A DNA stretch of 64,000 nucleotides from PALSA-1353 sp050012375 (lineage in GTDB: Bacteria; Planctomycetota; Phycisphaerae; Tepidisphaerales; Tepidisphaeraceae), in assembly GCA_050012375.1 (NCBI GenBank), contig JBEKHH010000003.1, forward strand, positions 1 to 64,000, read 5' to 3'. Under the pieces are notes generated by a model. That model did not search any database. It was not told where the DNA came from and saw nothing but the letters and a program-made list of their open reading frames with translations. Positions 51,051-60,534 of the stretch are shown one piece after another (the first letter of the stretch is position 1; each line of letters starts with the position of its first letter). Made by a program: the position numbers and the translations under genes.

Positions 51051-52700
51051 TCATTTCACGGCTGCCACGATGGCAGGAGTGCAAGACCAGGAATGGCGTC
51101 GGCGGCGAGCCAGGACTGTCAGCCCGGCAACGCCGAGCAAACCGGAGCAAGCGGGCTCCGGGATGTTGGAGATGGCAAGGCCGTTGGCAGCCTCGTAGGC
51201 ATCGAGCGCAGCCCAGTCGCTGCTTGGGAGTTCAACGCTTGTGCCATTGGCTGTCTTTCCGAAATTGCTCGCCAAGAGACTGAAGTCAGTGCCGGTCACG
51301 ATGCCATCATAGGTGAAGTCCCCGTCCTGCCAGCCGCCGGAGACGGATTTGCCGAGGTTGGTTACGAGGGTGGTGAAATCGCTGCCGTCGACGACCCCGT
51401 CGAGGTTCGTATCCCCGTAAAGAGCATAGGCGATTTCGAGTTGGCCCGAGGTGAGGCCGTGGACTACGCCCGCCCCAGCCATGCCGACGCCGTAATACCC
51501 TGAACTCGCTGCGGCGGTGGAACTGATGATTCCCGTGCCGTTCCAGGTTCCCCCGTTGTAACCGCTGGCCAGGTAGGCCATGATCGATGCCTGCTTGGCG
51601 GGGGTTATATCATCGATGATCACATGCGTATTGGTGATGTCCAGCGTGCAGCCTGAGGCGATGGACAGCGAAGAAATCTCGCTTCCACCACTGTTGGGCG
51701 CGATCTGCAAAGTCGCCTTTACCGCGGGAGTAAGCGGAGCTCCAATCGAGAGCAGCGCGTCGCCGGTGATGGCTCCGGTGGTCATGTTGGTGTAAATCGA
51801 CAGGTCGCCGTCGTTGTTGATGGGAAATGACGCCGCGTTGGCGGGCGTGATCGTGCCCTGCACGACGCCGACGAGATTCATCTTCGAGGAAATCCGCGTC
51901 GCGAAAGAGCTGTCCGGCGTGTGGGTGGTGATCTGTATGAGCGGACCGCCGGGCGTGTTTCGGTAGTAATATCCGTACTGGTCGTAGAGGGCGGCCTGAA
52001 GCTGATTGCCGCTTGAGTCCAAAACCGTGTCAACCAGGCTATTGACTCCGTCCAGCTGGTAAACGCCGTTGTTCAGGACGAAAACTCCGCCGCCGCTGTC
52101 GCCCACGGCCAGGATGCCTTCGTTGGGATCGGTTGGGCTGTTGTTGAAATCATATCGGAGGAAATCGCCGCCGAAATTCGGGGTTTCGCCGAGTTGTGCG
52201 TCGGTGTCGATCGCGGAGACGGTATTAGTTCCCCACGACAACTGGCCGTTGCCGGCGCCCCATTGCCACCCTCCGGTGACGGCGTATGAGCGTTGGACGC
52301 CGTAGCCCACGGCCACGAGCGGCAGGTTCGTTTCGCTATTGCCTGTGTATAGCGGCGCGTAAGTTGCAAACGAAGCGCTGTCGTTCGGAGCGATTTGCCA
52401 GACCGCCAGATCGTCGAGCGTCGCGGCAATCTGCATGGGGTAAGTTACGCTGTTGAAGGTGAAACTGCCGGTGGTGTTACCGGAGATGTGTGTCGCGGTA
52501 AGCATGACCCGCGGCGAGATCGTTGTGCCGGCGAAACCGTTGCCGGTTTGGCCCACGTAGCTGCCGATCCCGCCTGGCGGGGTGGTGTAGTTATTGCCTG
52601 TCCCGCCGAAGGTAATGATCGCCGATGCATGCGGAAGCATCGAGCCGAAGCCCGCGCAAAACGCCAGCCAGCGAACTTGGGCCCGGTTTTTGGAATGCAT
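51051..52700 (-). CDS. Trypsin-like serine protease with dockerin-like repeats and PEP-CTERM
   Basis: A 549-residue exported protein with an N-terminal signal (LAFCAGFGSMLPHASA). The protease part shows a plausible triad: His in MLTATHISGNTTG, Asp in ATLDDLAVWQIAP and Ser in ILAVGDSGGGVFVLN. After the protease come a beta-rich linker, a dockerin-like region (GDTNLDGVVDGSDFTTLVTN, VTGTDFSLLASNFGK) and IPEPACSGLLGVAGLTVLARRRR, a PEP-CTERM signal with an unusual 14-residue extension after the Arg cluster. The substrate is unknown. This is one of four intact PEP-CTERM proteins in the window. Confidence 0.85.
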   Translation of the reverse strand: MHSKNRAQVRWLAFCAGFGSMLPHASAIITFGGTGNNYTTPPGGIGSYVGQTGNGFAGTTISPRVMLTATHISGNTTGSFTFNSVTYPMQIAATLDDLAVWQIAPNDSASFATYAPLYTGNSETNLPLVAVGYGVQRSYAVTGGWQWGAGNGQLSWGTNTVSAIDTDAQLGETPNFGGDFLRYDFNNSPTDPNEGILAVGDSGGGVFVLNNGVYQLDGVNSLVDTVLDSSGNQLQAALYDQYGYYYRNTPGGPLIQITTHTPDSSFATRISSKMNLVGVVQGTITPANAASFPINNDGDLSIYTNMTTGAITGDALLSIGAPLTPAVKATLQIAPNSGGSEISSLSIASGCTLDITNTHVIIDDITPAKQASIMAYLASGYNGGTWNGTGIISSTAAASSGYYGVGMAGAGVVHGLTSGQLEIAYALYGDTNLDGVVDGSDFTTLVTNLGKSVSGGWQDGDFTYDGIVTGTDFSLLASNFGKTANGTSVELPSSDWAALDAYEAANGLAISNIPEPACSGLLGVAGLTVLARRRRHSWSCTPAIVAAVK

Positions 52701-52847
52701 GTTGGTTGAGTAGAGAATAGCACACGATCACCGCCGCGCAACGAAAAAAACCCACATTTTTCTCAAAGAAAGCAAGAAAGATCAGAAAACATGCTGCCGG
52801 AATATTATCGCTAAATTGACATCCCGACTCTGGGAAAGCGGCGGAGT

Positions 52848-54143
52848 TCAGAAGGGCGCGGGCTTTCCCAGGAGATGAAATCGCAGCAATGTCAGCGCCA
52901 TTTTGGCGGAGCGGTCGCGAATGGTTTGGCGGTCGCCGGGGAAGTGGAATGTCCTGGCCAAGACTGACTGGGCGTGCGCCAGGGCGATGCAAACCGTTCC
53001 GACGGGCTTGGCGGGGGTGCCGCCATCGGGCCCGGCAATTCCGCTGATCGCCAGCGCGAAATCCGCCGCGCTCTTCTGCCGGGCCGTCTGCGCCATCGCC
53101 CGGACCACGCTTTCGCTCACTGCCCCATCCTGAGCCAATAGCTGAGGGGCAACGTCGAGCAATTCGGTCTTGGCTTGGTTGCTGTAGGTGATCCATCCTT
53201 TCTGGAAATACCCGCTGGAGCCGGGAATATCGGTCAGCATTTTCGCGAGCAGACCGCCGGTGCAACTTTCAGCGGTTGCAACGGTCCGGACCTTGTCGGC
53301 GGTAAGCAGATCGGCGACGACCGAGGCCAGCGTCTGTTCGTCGCTTCCATAAATCAAATCGCCCAGCGCGTCACGGCATAGGCCGGCGGTCTGTTCCAAT
53401 TCCGCTCGTGCGGCGTCGCGGTGGGCGAAGCGAGCATTGATCCGAACGGAAACCACGCCGGATGAAACGGTCGTGCCCACCGAGGGATTGCGCCGCCGAT
53501 CCATCAGATCGCCCAGCTGCTCGCCGATGGTGCTTTCACCCACGCCGAAGGTGTGAAGTGTGCCAGAGAGAATGACCGCCCCCGCGTCTGTCCCCGCGTC
53601 TGTCCCCGCGCCCATCTGGGCAAGGTGCGGCAAGACCGATTTCTGGAACATGAGCTTCATCTCGCTCGGCACGCCGGGCATGGCGAAGATTCGGCAGGAT
53701 CGAGACGTGCCGCCGCCGGTGAAATCGGCATCGATCCCCGGCGCGGTCCCGGCAGTGTTGTCGAGCAATCGCGCGCCGCGCGGAATCATCGCCTGCACCC
53801 GATTGGTTTGGGGCATCGGCCGGCCGCGTTGCGCAAAAAAACTCTCGAGCCGCCGCAGCCAATCAGCGTTCAACTCCAACGGCGCGTTCAGAGCCCGCGT
53901 CAGGGCCTCGCGAGTGAGATCATCCTTGGTGGGCCCAAGCCCCCCGTTGATCAGAAGAAGGTCGCAGCGCATCGCCGCGCCGGAAATGGCGGCCTCGATT
54001 GCCGCCGAATCATCGGCCACCGTGATATGTTCCACCACGGCGATGCCGACAGACGCCAGTTCCCGGCTCAGCCACGATGAATTGGTGTCCACGGTCTGTC
54101 CGAGGACCAATTCATCGCCGATGGATACAACGATGGCTTTCAT
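52848..54143 (-). CDS. cinA: CinA: competence/damage-inducible protein, NMN deamidase
   Basis: A 431-residue protein with an N-terminal MoCF-like domain (VSIGDELVLGQTVDTNSSWL, LLINGGLGPTKDDLTREAL) and a C-terminal nicotinamide-nucleotide amidase (PncC) domain: VATAESCTGGLLAKMLTDIP, GWITYSNQAKTELL, and AISGIAGPDGGTPAKPVGTV. PncC recycles NMN for NAD synthesis. Its ATG overlaps the stop of the transglutaminase gene (ATGA), so they are coupled although their functions differ. Confidence 0.93.
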   Translation of the reverse strand: MKAIVVSIGDELVLGQTVDTNSSWLSRELASVGIAVVEHITVADDSAAIEAAISGAAMRCDLLLINGGLGPTKDDLTREALTRALNAPLELNADWLRRLESFFAQRGRPMPQTNRVQAMIPRGARLLDNTAGTAPGIDADFTGGGTSRSCRIFAMPGVPSEMKLMFQKSVLPHLAQMGAGTDAGTDAGAVILSGTLHTFGVGESTIGEQLGDLMDRRRNPSVGTTVSSGVVSVRINARFAHRDAARAELEQTAGLCRDALGDLIYGSDEQTLASVVADLLTADKVRTVATAESCTGGLLAKMLTDIPGSSGYFQKGWITYSNQAKTELLDVAPQLLAQDGAVSESVVRAMAQTARQKSAADFALAISGIAGPDGGTPAKPVGTVCIALAHAQSVLARTFHFPGDRQTIRDRSAKMALTLLRFHLLGKPAPF

Positions 54144-56404
54144 GGCGAGGGGTGCTGGCGGTGCAGGCGATCCGTTGCCTCCAGCGTCTGCTGGATGCGA
54201 TAGACCACCGCCGAAAGATGTCGCTGCGAATAGGCCGAGCGTCGGGCCGGCCCGTATCGAATGCGATAGAACAGTTCGGTGAGACGGAAAATGTCGCCGT
54301 ATGCCTGCGCGGGCAAATAGCTGAGCGAGCGGCTGAATTCCAATGGCGTCAGATGGCGCGGCCGCTCGATATGATGCCGCTGAAGGATCCGAAGCAGATC
54401 ATTGTAGAAGCCCAACTGGCGAACGAGCCGGAATTGATCCGGCGTTGAAAGCGACTCGATGCCGATCCGCTTGGCGCGGAGCCGAAGACGCCATCGCTCG
54501 ATCAGGAACCAACCCACGAAAAAGAAGCTCAAACTGATCATTCCGGTAATCACGGAACTGAGGACGGTCGGCGAAGCGATCGTGCTCTGGAAGTCGTCGA
54601 ACCATTTGGAGAGGTTCTGGCTGCCGTTCACCGCCGACCGCGACACCTGGTCATTCAGATTTATGATGAGGTTCTGGCGGTCCCCGGTATCGTAGGCGAC
54701 CACCGCGGTGGCCCATTTGAATTCGAGATAATCAAAGAGCTTTCTGAGCTGGGAAAACATGGGAGGTTTGGGGGCTCCGGCGGCTTGGCGGCCGCTGGTG
54801 GGATCGAACGTCTCCCATTTTTGTCCGGTGAACACCTCGCACCAGGCGTGAGCGTCGGATTGCTTGACGAGGAAGTAATCCCCGATCGAGTTGAAATCCT
54901 CGCCCTCGCATCGGAAGCCCACGACGAATCGAGCCGGAATCCCCAGGCTCTGGCACAGGAGCGTCATGGCGCCGGCGAAATACTCGCAATGCCCTTTCTT
55001 GAAATCGGTCAGAAACGCCGCCATCGGATCGCGACCGTTCAGTTGACCGAAGTTCGTCAGATCCAGCGTGTAGGCGAAATTGTTCCGTAAATATTGCTCA
55101 ATGCTGACCGCGATCTGATGGTCGTAAGCGTGAATTCCGGCCAGGGGATACTCCGCCAGCGGCCTGCCCTGGGAATCCACGCCGGTCACGGAGGTCCTGC
55201 GGGCATAGGCGGCAATCGCCGGGTCGATCACCGACTGCGCGAAAAATCCGCGGGCGATCGGCGGCGATCCCGGCAATTCGCCTGCGGACCGGACCGTGTA
55301 AGCGATCGGCTGAAGCGCGGGTGTTTCGGTTTCCAGAACGCCGTCGTTCCGGGAAAAGCGAATTCGCATGTCACGCGCCGGGACAATGACGGCCGGACCC
55401 GCGATGGCGAACAACTTATTCGTACCGGTCGGTTGAAGGGTGACCATCTGTTTCCAAGGGGCCTCCACATCGTTCTGAAGGTCCATGACCCGGCCGCCCG
55501 GCGCATCCTTCACTTCGTAAAAGGGGTTATCGTCCGATCGATACCATTGCCAGGTGCCTCGGCTGGCGTCGTTGCCGGTATAGGCATCCAGCGCCGAGCC
55601 GCGGAGCAACAGTTCGCCTGGCTGAGTCACCTTTTCGTTCTTGTAGTAAAGTTCCACGCGGGCCACCACGTCGTCGTTGCGGGTGATCTGGGCGATCTTC
55701 TGAAAACTAACCCGATCGGAAAATCCCGTCAGCGCCATCGCGGCGCGGGGCTGAAGGGGCCCGAACAGCGGCTGCCCCGACCCGCGCGGGAAAAACAGGA
55801 AGACCAGCACCGCCATCGCGATCCCCGCCAGCGAAATCAGCCCGGTCAGCCGGCGCATCGAACGCGGCAAATCCCGCTGATCCTGAACGAGCGGCGCCGG
55901 GCCGATCTGATCCTTCGGCTGTGGGTAAGCCTCCCGCGCCTGATCCACTTCCACCTTCAGATGAAACAGCAGGCAACAGTGGAGCGACACGAACAAGTAC
56001 ACGATGAAGATGATGCCGAACAACAGACTCGCGGTGCTGATCGCCGCCGCCACCATCAGGAGCAGACTCAAGACCAGCAGCTGCGCGTAATCCCGATTGG
56101 CGCGCTGCTCAAAGAGTTTCACCAAATGGAGCACGATGATGAAATTTCCGATGGTCAGAATCGGCGTGGCATCCCCCGCGCGGATCTGATGCGCCACCAG
56201 CAGGCCGCCCCCGAGGCTCACCAGGTTCGCCAGGAGTCGCGGGATTGGCGTGAACCGGCCCGTTTTCACCAGCCAGGCGTTGACCAGAATCCCCCCGGCC
56301 GCCAGGATCCACGGCCCGGGCGCTTCCGCCGCGAGCGCAAAACCCGTGACTCCCAGCATCAGCAGGAAGTAGAGCGTCGGCCGGAATTGGCGGATATCGT
56401 ACAT
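54140..56404 (-). CDS. Transglutaminase-like membrane protein (TgpA/DUF3488 type)
   Basis: A 754-residue protein with about six N-terminal membrane segments (FLLMLGVTGFALA, LLVLSLLLMVAAAIS and others), then the extracytoplasmic transglutaminase core: Cys in KKGHCEYFAGAMTLLCQSLG, His in SDAHAWCEVFTG, Asp in WETFDPTSG. A further membrane segment (SLSFFFVGWFLIE) and a DUF4129-like tail (PRHLTPLEFSRSLSYLP) follow. The set MoxR-DUF58-transglutaminase is conserved in many bacteria, with suggested roles in envelope protein maturation. It starts 12 bases after the DUF58 gene. Confidence 0.9.
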   Translation of the reverse strand: MYDIRQFRPTLYFLLMLGVTGFALAAEAPGPWILAAGGILVNAWLVKTGRFTPIPRLLANLVSLGGGLLVAHQIRAGDATPILTIGNFIIVLHLVKLFEQRANRDYAQLLVLSLLLMVAAAISTASLLFGIIFIVYLFVSLHCCLLFHLKVEVDQAREAYPQPKDQIGPAPLVQDQRDLPRSMRRLTGLISLAGIAMAVLVFLFFPRGSGQPLFGPLQPRAAMALTGFSDRVSFQKIAQITRNDDVVARVELYYKNEKVTQPGELLLRGSALDAYTGNDASRGTWQWYRSDDNPFYEVKDAPGGRVMDLQNDVEAPWKQMVTLQPTGTNKLFAIAGPAVIVPARDMRIRFSRNDGVLETETPALQPIAYTVRSAGELPGSPPIARGFFAQSVIDPAIAAYARRTSVTGVDSQGRPLAEYPLAGIHAYDHQIAVSIEQYLRNNFAYTLDLTNFGQLNGRDPMAAFLTDFKKGHCEYFAGAMTLLCQSLGIPARFVVGFRCEGEDFNSIGDYFLVKQSDAHAWCEVFTGQKWETFDPTSGRQAAGAPKPPMFSQLRKLFDYLEFKWATAVVAYDTGDRQNLIINLNDQVSRSAVNGSQNLSKWFDDFQSTIASPTVLSSVITGMISLSFFFVGWFLIERWRLRLRAKRIGIESLSTPDQFRLVRQLGFYNDLLRILQRHHIERPRHLTPLEFSRSLSYLPAQAYGDIFRLTELFYRIRYGPARRSAYSQRHLSAVVYRIQQTLEATDRLHRQHPSP

Positions 56405-56416
56405 TAAAAGACCCCC

Positions 56417-57751
56417 TCACTTTTCGCTCTTCATCCGCGCTGATGAATGACTCGCGACAACCCCAATCGCCTGTTCCGCCGGCATGCAGCGGGCAAAATC
56501 AACGGCGGGATCAAAGCGAAACCAGGTTCTCGCCTGTTCTGACTCGACGGGCACGACGATCATCCCGCCGCGCGCGCTGTCTCCTAAACTCACTTGCATG
56601 GCGCGAGGCGTGAAAAGAACGGGCGTCACGGCTTCGTTTAAGAAGCCTTCGCCGTGTTCGACAAGCCGGCTGGCGGCGACCGTGCGGTTGATGGGCAATG
56701 CCGCCAGAGCGGCGAGAATGTCGCGGCAATGCTGCTTACCGCGCTGCGGGGCAATGTTGATCCATTCCCCCCCCCACGCGGTCATTCCCACCGCCATGCC
56801 CGAATCCATCGCCCCGCTCGCCAGCGAAGCCGCCATCGCGATCGCTTTCTCCACCGCCGCATGCTCAAGCAGCGTCGGCGATTCGATGAATGTATCCACG
56901 AGGATCAGCAGCCTGGGCGGCGAAATCTGCACCATTTCCTTGCTGACCAGTTCGCCGGTGCGGGCGCTGCGTTTCCAGTGAATCCATCGCGGGTTTTCGC
57001 CGGGCCGGAATTCCTTGACGCCGTAGAATTCATCCGCGCCATTGCGGCGCGGCTTCATGTTCGCCCCGCCGCGCTCTGCCGATCGGCACAACGACAGCAA
57101 TCGCGGATCGACCGCTGCCAGCGCGGGATAAATCAATATCGCGTCGTCCGATCGACCCATCAGGGCTCGCTTGACGAACCCGAATGGGAAGCTGGTGCTG
57201 ATTTGAAAATTCGTCAGCATATGCAGCCCGCGCCGCTTGGGAACGACGTTGATCGGCGCGCTCGCCGACTTGCCCGCGGCGACGTGGAGCATGTACGCCT
57301 GCGGCTGCTGTGTGAACGCCTCCGCCCCGTCCAGTTCCGCCAGGCCAACCGACAGGCTCGGCCAGAATCGCTTGGAATTGAAGAAGTCGTACCGAATGGT
57401 GGCGTTCTGCCCGACGGCCACATACTCTGGAATCACCCGCTTGACTCTTAAGCCGGCAAGCACGAGCCGGCAAATCAGGGCGCTGATCAGGAGAATCCCG
57501 ATCATCAGCCCGAAGACGCCGAACAGCAGGTTGGCCTGGCTGTTGATCGCGGCCAAGCCCATGAACATCATCATCGCGCAGTAAATGAGGCCGGTGAGCG
57601 AGAAGTCCACCGAAGGGCGCCTGCGAACGGGCGTTGCCGGGCCCTGGTCGCGGATCGGCGGCCGGCGGCGACGGGACGTCAACCAGCGCCACGCCGCGAT
57701 CCCGCGCGGGCCAAACCGCTCAATCAAATTGGCACTGGTCACTCTGGACAT
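56417..57751 (-). CDS. DUF58 protein of the MoxR cluster
   Basis: A 444-residue protein with two N-terminal membrane segments (LTGLIYCAMMMFMGLAAINS, FGVFGLMIGILLISALICRL), a beta-rich region and the DUF58 core, FYGVKEFRPGENPRWIHWKR followed by SARTGELVSKEM. A C-terminal VWA-like fold follows (LLILVDTFIESPTLLEHAAV). These proteins work with MoxR ATPases, apparently as adaptors. It lies between the moxR and transglutaminase genes in the normal order. Confidence 0.92.
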   Translation of the reverse strand: MSRVTSANLIERFGPRGIAAWRWLTSRRRRPPIRDQGPATPVRRRPSVDFSLTGLIYCAMMMFMGLAAINSQANLLFGVFGLMIGILLISALICRLVLAGLRVKRVIPEYVAVGQNATIRYDFFNSKRFWPSLSVGLAELDGAEAFTQQPQAYMLHVAAGKSASAPINVVPKRRGLHMLTNFQISTSFPFGFVKRALMGRSDDAILIYPALAAVDPRLLSLCRSAERGGANMKPRRNGADEFYGVKEFRPGENPRWIHWKRSARTGELVSKEMVQISPPRLLILVDTFIESPTLLEHAAVEKAIAMAASLASGAMDSGMAVGMTAWGGEWINIAPQRGKQHCRDILAALAALPINRTVAASRLVEHGEGFLNEAVTPVLFTPRAMQVSLGDSARGGMIVVPVESEQARTWFRFDPAVDFARCMPAEQAIGVVASHSSARMKSEK

Positions 57752-57789
57752 GGTGAATCAAAGCCGCCCAACGTCATCGCGGCGCGCTT

Positions 57790-58722
57790 TCATCGCGGCG
57801 CGGGAATTCTGTCCAATATCGTCTGAAGCACCCGGCTCGTGGCGGTTACGTCGCCGTTGTGCAAATAAGTCTTGCTCACCACCCGATGCGCGCAGCAGGG
57901 CAGGAATAGCGTCTTCACGTCATCGGGGGTGACGTAATCCCGGCCGCTCACCACCGCCGCCGCCTGGCAAGCCTGCGTCAGCGCCAGCGCGCCTCGCGGC
58001 GATACGCCCAGGTGCAATTGCTCATGGTGCCGCGTCGCATCCGCCAAATCGAGCACGTAATCCACGATCAGCGGATCCATGCGCGTTCGCGCCGTCTTGT
58101 CCTGAATCTCAACGACCTGGGCCGCGGTCATCACCGGCTTCAACTGCTCCAGCGCCGTCCGTCCCGGCTGGGTCGTGAGGATGCGCTGTTCGGCCGTCCG
58201 CCCGGGATATCCCAACTGAATCCGCAGCAAAAACCGGTCGAGCTGGTTCTCCGGCAAATAGTAGGTGCCCTCAAACTCAAATGGGTTTTGCGTCGCGACG
58301 ACCATGAACGGACGGTTGAGCGGCAGCGTCTGGTTCTCCACGCTCACCTGCTCTTCGCTCATGGCCTCGAGCAAGGCGGACTGCGTACGCGGCGTCGTTC
58401 GATTGATCTCATCCGCAAGGACAATATTCGCGAAAATCGGTCCCGGCTTGAAATCGAATGTCTGGGCCTGGCTGTTGAATACGCTCACCCCCAGCACGTC
58501 GCTGGGCAACAGGTCGGGGGTAAGCTGGATGCGCGTGAATTTGCAATCGATGCTGCGCGCCATGGCGCGGGCCAGCACGGTTTTCCCCACGCCGGGCACG
58601 TCCTCGATCAAGACATGACCGCGGCCGAACAAGGCCGTCAACATCAGGTCGATGGAGCGTACATCCCCGAGGAAAACGTTCCCAATGTTGTTTCTGAGCC
58701 GGTCGATCTGCGGGTTGGCCAC
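57790..58722 (-). CDS. MoxR-family AAA+ ATPase
   Basis: A 310-residue AAA+ protein with Walker A EDVPGVGKTVLARA, Walker B ANIVLADEINRTTPR, sensor 1 MVVATQNPFEFEG and sensor 2 LGVSPRGALALTQACQ. MoxR proteins act as chaperones that activate enzymes or assemble envelope complexes together with DUF58/VWA partners. It is the first gene of the cluster; cinA is last. The start ATG 58722 gives the usual N-terminus. Confidence 0.94.
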   Translation of the reverse strand: MANPQIDRLRNNIGNVFLGDVRSIDLMLTALFGRGHVLIEDVPGVGKTVLARAMARSIDCKFTRIQLTPDLLPSDVLGVSVFNSQAQTFDFKPGPIFANIVLADEINRTTPRTQSALLEAMSEEQVSVENQTLPLNRPFMVVATQNPFEFEGTYYLPENQLDRFLLRIQLGYPGRTAEQRILTTQPGRTALEQLKPVMTAAQVVEIQDKTARTRMDPLIVDYVLDLADATRHHEQLHLGVSPRGALALTQACQAAAVVSGRDYVTPDDVKTLFLPCCAHRVVSKTYLHNGDVTATSRVLQTILDRIPAPR

Positions 58723-58786
58723 GTAGTTTCCTTAATGTCGCCCCTAAAATTACCAGGCTCCATAAATTCTAGCATAGGTGCGGCCC

Positions 58787-59536
58787 TCAGGGAAACGACG
58801 TTTGGTATAGTGAATTGTCTTTGGAAATAAAACCGGTCCCGGCCGCGACTTGGGGGTAGAGCGCCGTAAATCGCTGATACAGCGTCTCGGCATGCCCGTC
58901 ACAGAAGGCGATGTTTGTCCCTCCTCGATGGCGAAAACCCTGGGTTCCCGCCCATGCCGCGTTAAAGCCGAAGACCGTGTCGTCCGGGCCGGGAAATGGA
59001 GAGCGCATGAATTTGTTCGCGCCCGCAGAGTATTGACCGTCGCCGAAGAGCGCACAGCGCGACGGCCGGCTCACGCGGTTCAGTTTGGCCGGCGCCGCCG
59101 TGAGCGAGCCGGACTGCCCCCCGCCGATGTAGCTGTCGTTGTAGTTATAGCCGGTATATGGATCGCCTGGGGCGTTGCTGTTTCCCGAGAAGGACGGGCA
59201 TTGTTGAATCTGGGCATTCGTACTCCCCTGCCACAAAATGCCGGGAGTCACGGTGACCTGGCCTGTTGAGAGCGTACGTGTCACCGTGAAATCCCAATTG
59301 TAACTGACCGTCTGCGTCGAGCCCAGGTCGGAGTAATAGGCAATTGGATATTGCCCATTGTATGCGTCGGCATAGTTATGCGCCGCGATCACCATCTGGC
59401 GGAGATTGCTCAGGCAGGTCACGGTCAGCGCCTGCTGTCTAGCGGTCGATAGCGCCGGAAGAAGAATGCCGATCAAAACCACGATGATCCCAACGACCAC
59501 CAGCAATTCAACCAGGGTGAAGGCTCTCTTGGCCAC
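58787..59536 (-). CDS. Prepilin-like protein with H-x9-DG tail
   Basis: A 249-residue protein with the type IV prepilin N-terminus KRAFTLVELLVVVGIIVVLI and a conserved planctomycete end FRHRGGTNIAFCDGHAETLY, the H-x9-DG motif. The globular part includes TCLSNLRQMVIAAHNYADAY. A prepilin peptidase would cut before FTLVE. The start is the GTG at 59536, preceded by a (GA)n run and just 24 bases after the PEP-CTERM gene stop, so it is probably transcribed from the same B12-controlled leader. Confidence 0.88.
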   Translation of the reverse strand: MAKRAFTLVELLVVVGIIVVLIGILLPALSTARQQALTVTCLSNLRQMVIAAHNYADAYNGQYPIAYYSDLGSTQTVSYNWDFTVTRTLSTGQVTVTPGILWQGSTNAQIQQCPSFSGNSNAPGDPYTGYNYNDSYIGGGQSGSLTAAPAKLNRVSRPSRCALFGDGQYSAGANKFMRSPFPGPDDTVFGFNAAWAGTQGFRHRGGTNIAFCDGHAETLYQRFTALYPQVAAGTGFISKDNSLYQTSFP

Positions 59537-59560
59537 GGATCGTCTCTTTCTCTCTCTCTC

Positions 59561-60382
59561 TCACGAAAGACGGCGCCGACGGCCCACAACCACAAGCGCC
59601 AACGGTATCAATAGCGCCGCCGCCGGTTCCGGCACCGATTGCGCGGCAATGGCGTCGATCACCATGCGTTCACCCGAATTCGCCGGCACCGAGAACTCGA
59701 CGTATTGAAAGCTCGTTAGTCCGGTCCAGCCCAGGTCCAACCAATTGCCGCCCCCTGATCCGTTGAACAGCGTCCGGATTTGATCGTAATCCAAACCGTT
59801 CAGATCGCTTAGAGTCCCCACAAACGGTTGCCCGAAGTTGGCCACGACATTGCCGGCCGGCTGAAAATAGCCGCTGATCTCGGTGTCGAGATAGGCATTG
59901 GTCGGCAGGTCAAATGATATGTTCCCGGGACTGTACCAGGTAACGCCGTTCTGGCTGATGCTGACGTTCGCTTGGGGAATTGCCGAAAAATAGCTCGCCG
60001 GATTTCCAGCCACGCCCGATCCGTCCGAAGAAACGTCGTCGAGGCCATTGTTGACGAATACGCCCAGGGACGGCGCCGACCCGATCGCCGCCGGCTGGGC
60101 GAAGGACAATTCGAGACTGCCGCCGGCGGGAATCACAACGACATCGTTTGTCTGAAACGGCGGATTGAACGGATTGATGGCTCCATACTCCTCAAAAGTG
60201 GTTGGAGGCCCAAGCGCCGCGGTGGGATCGTTCCACGCATTGGTCGTGCTGTCGCCAAGCCCCGAAAAGCTCACCACATCGGCGGCGTAAATCGTCTCGC
60301 CGGCGCATCGGGAGGAAATTGCCGCGGACAAAAACAATGAAACAACGGCAGACTTCTGCGCAATCGGAGAGTACACGGACAT
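59561..60382 (-). CDS. PEP-CTERM surface protein under a cobalamin riboswitch
   Basis: A 273-residue exported protein. The signal is MSVYSPIAQKSAVVSLFLSA ... RCAG and the anchor VPEPAAALLIPLALVVVGRR-RRLS. The mature part (TNAWNDPTAALGPPTTF, VVVIPAGGSLELSFAQPAAI, VSISQNGVTWYSPGNISFDL) has the pattern ALGPP...GGSL.L.F...V.VS.DG..W seen in surface proteins that lie behind B12 riboswitches in other phyla; this is from memory. GAGGAGG lies before the ATG. A cobalamin riboswitch precedes it at 60535-60726. A role in cobalamin capture is inference. Confidence 0.82.
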   Translation of the reverse strand: MSVYSPIAQKSAVVSLFLSAAISSRCAGETIYAADVVSFSGLGDSTTNAWNDPTAALGPPTTFEEYGAINPFNPPFQTNDVVVIPAGGSLELSFAQPAAIGSAPSLGVFVNNGLDDVSSDGSGVAGNPASYFSAIPQANVSISQNGVTWYSPGNISFDLPTNAYLDTEISGYFQPAGNVVANFGQPFVGTLSDLNGLDYDQIRTLFNGSGGGNWLDLGWTGLTSFQYVEFSVPANSGERMVIDAIAAQSVPEPAAALLIPLALVVVGRRRRLS

Positions 60383-60534
60383 GAGAACCTCCTCACACAT
60401 GGCGACGCGGCTGACAAGCGAAGCACGGACGCCCCGCAACAGCGGTCGCAAGCCTGAAAAAGAATTGCGTTTCCGAAAGCTGAATCGCGCAGCCGCTCGG
60501 ACATGGCTTCGAGAGGGCATCAGCCGCTTCTCGC

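Noticed and set aside
55094..56407. A 437-codon plus-strand frame
   Set aside because: It is the shadow of the transglutaminase gene; Arg/Gln/His-rich, without ribosome site or family.
59540..59565. (GA)n run as a phase-variation tract
   Set aside because: The run lies between two genes and not in a coding frame, is short, and may serve as a purine-rich ribosome site for the GTG start at 59536.
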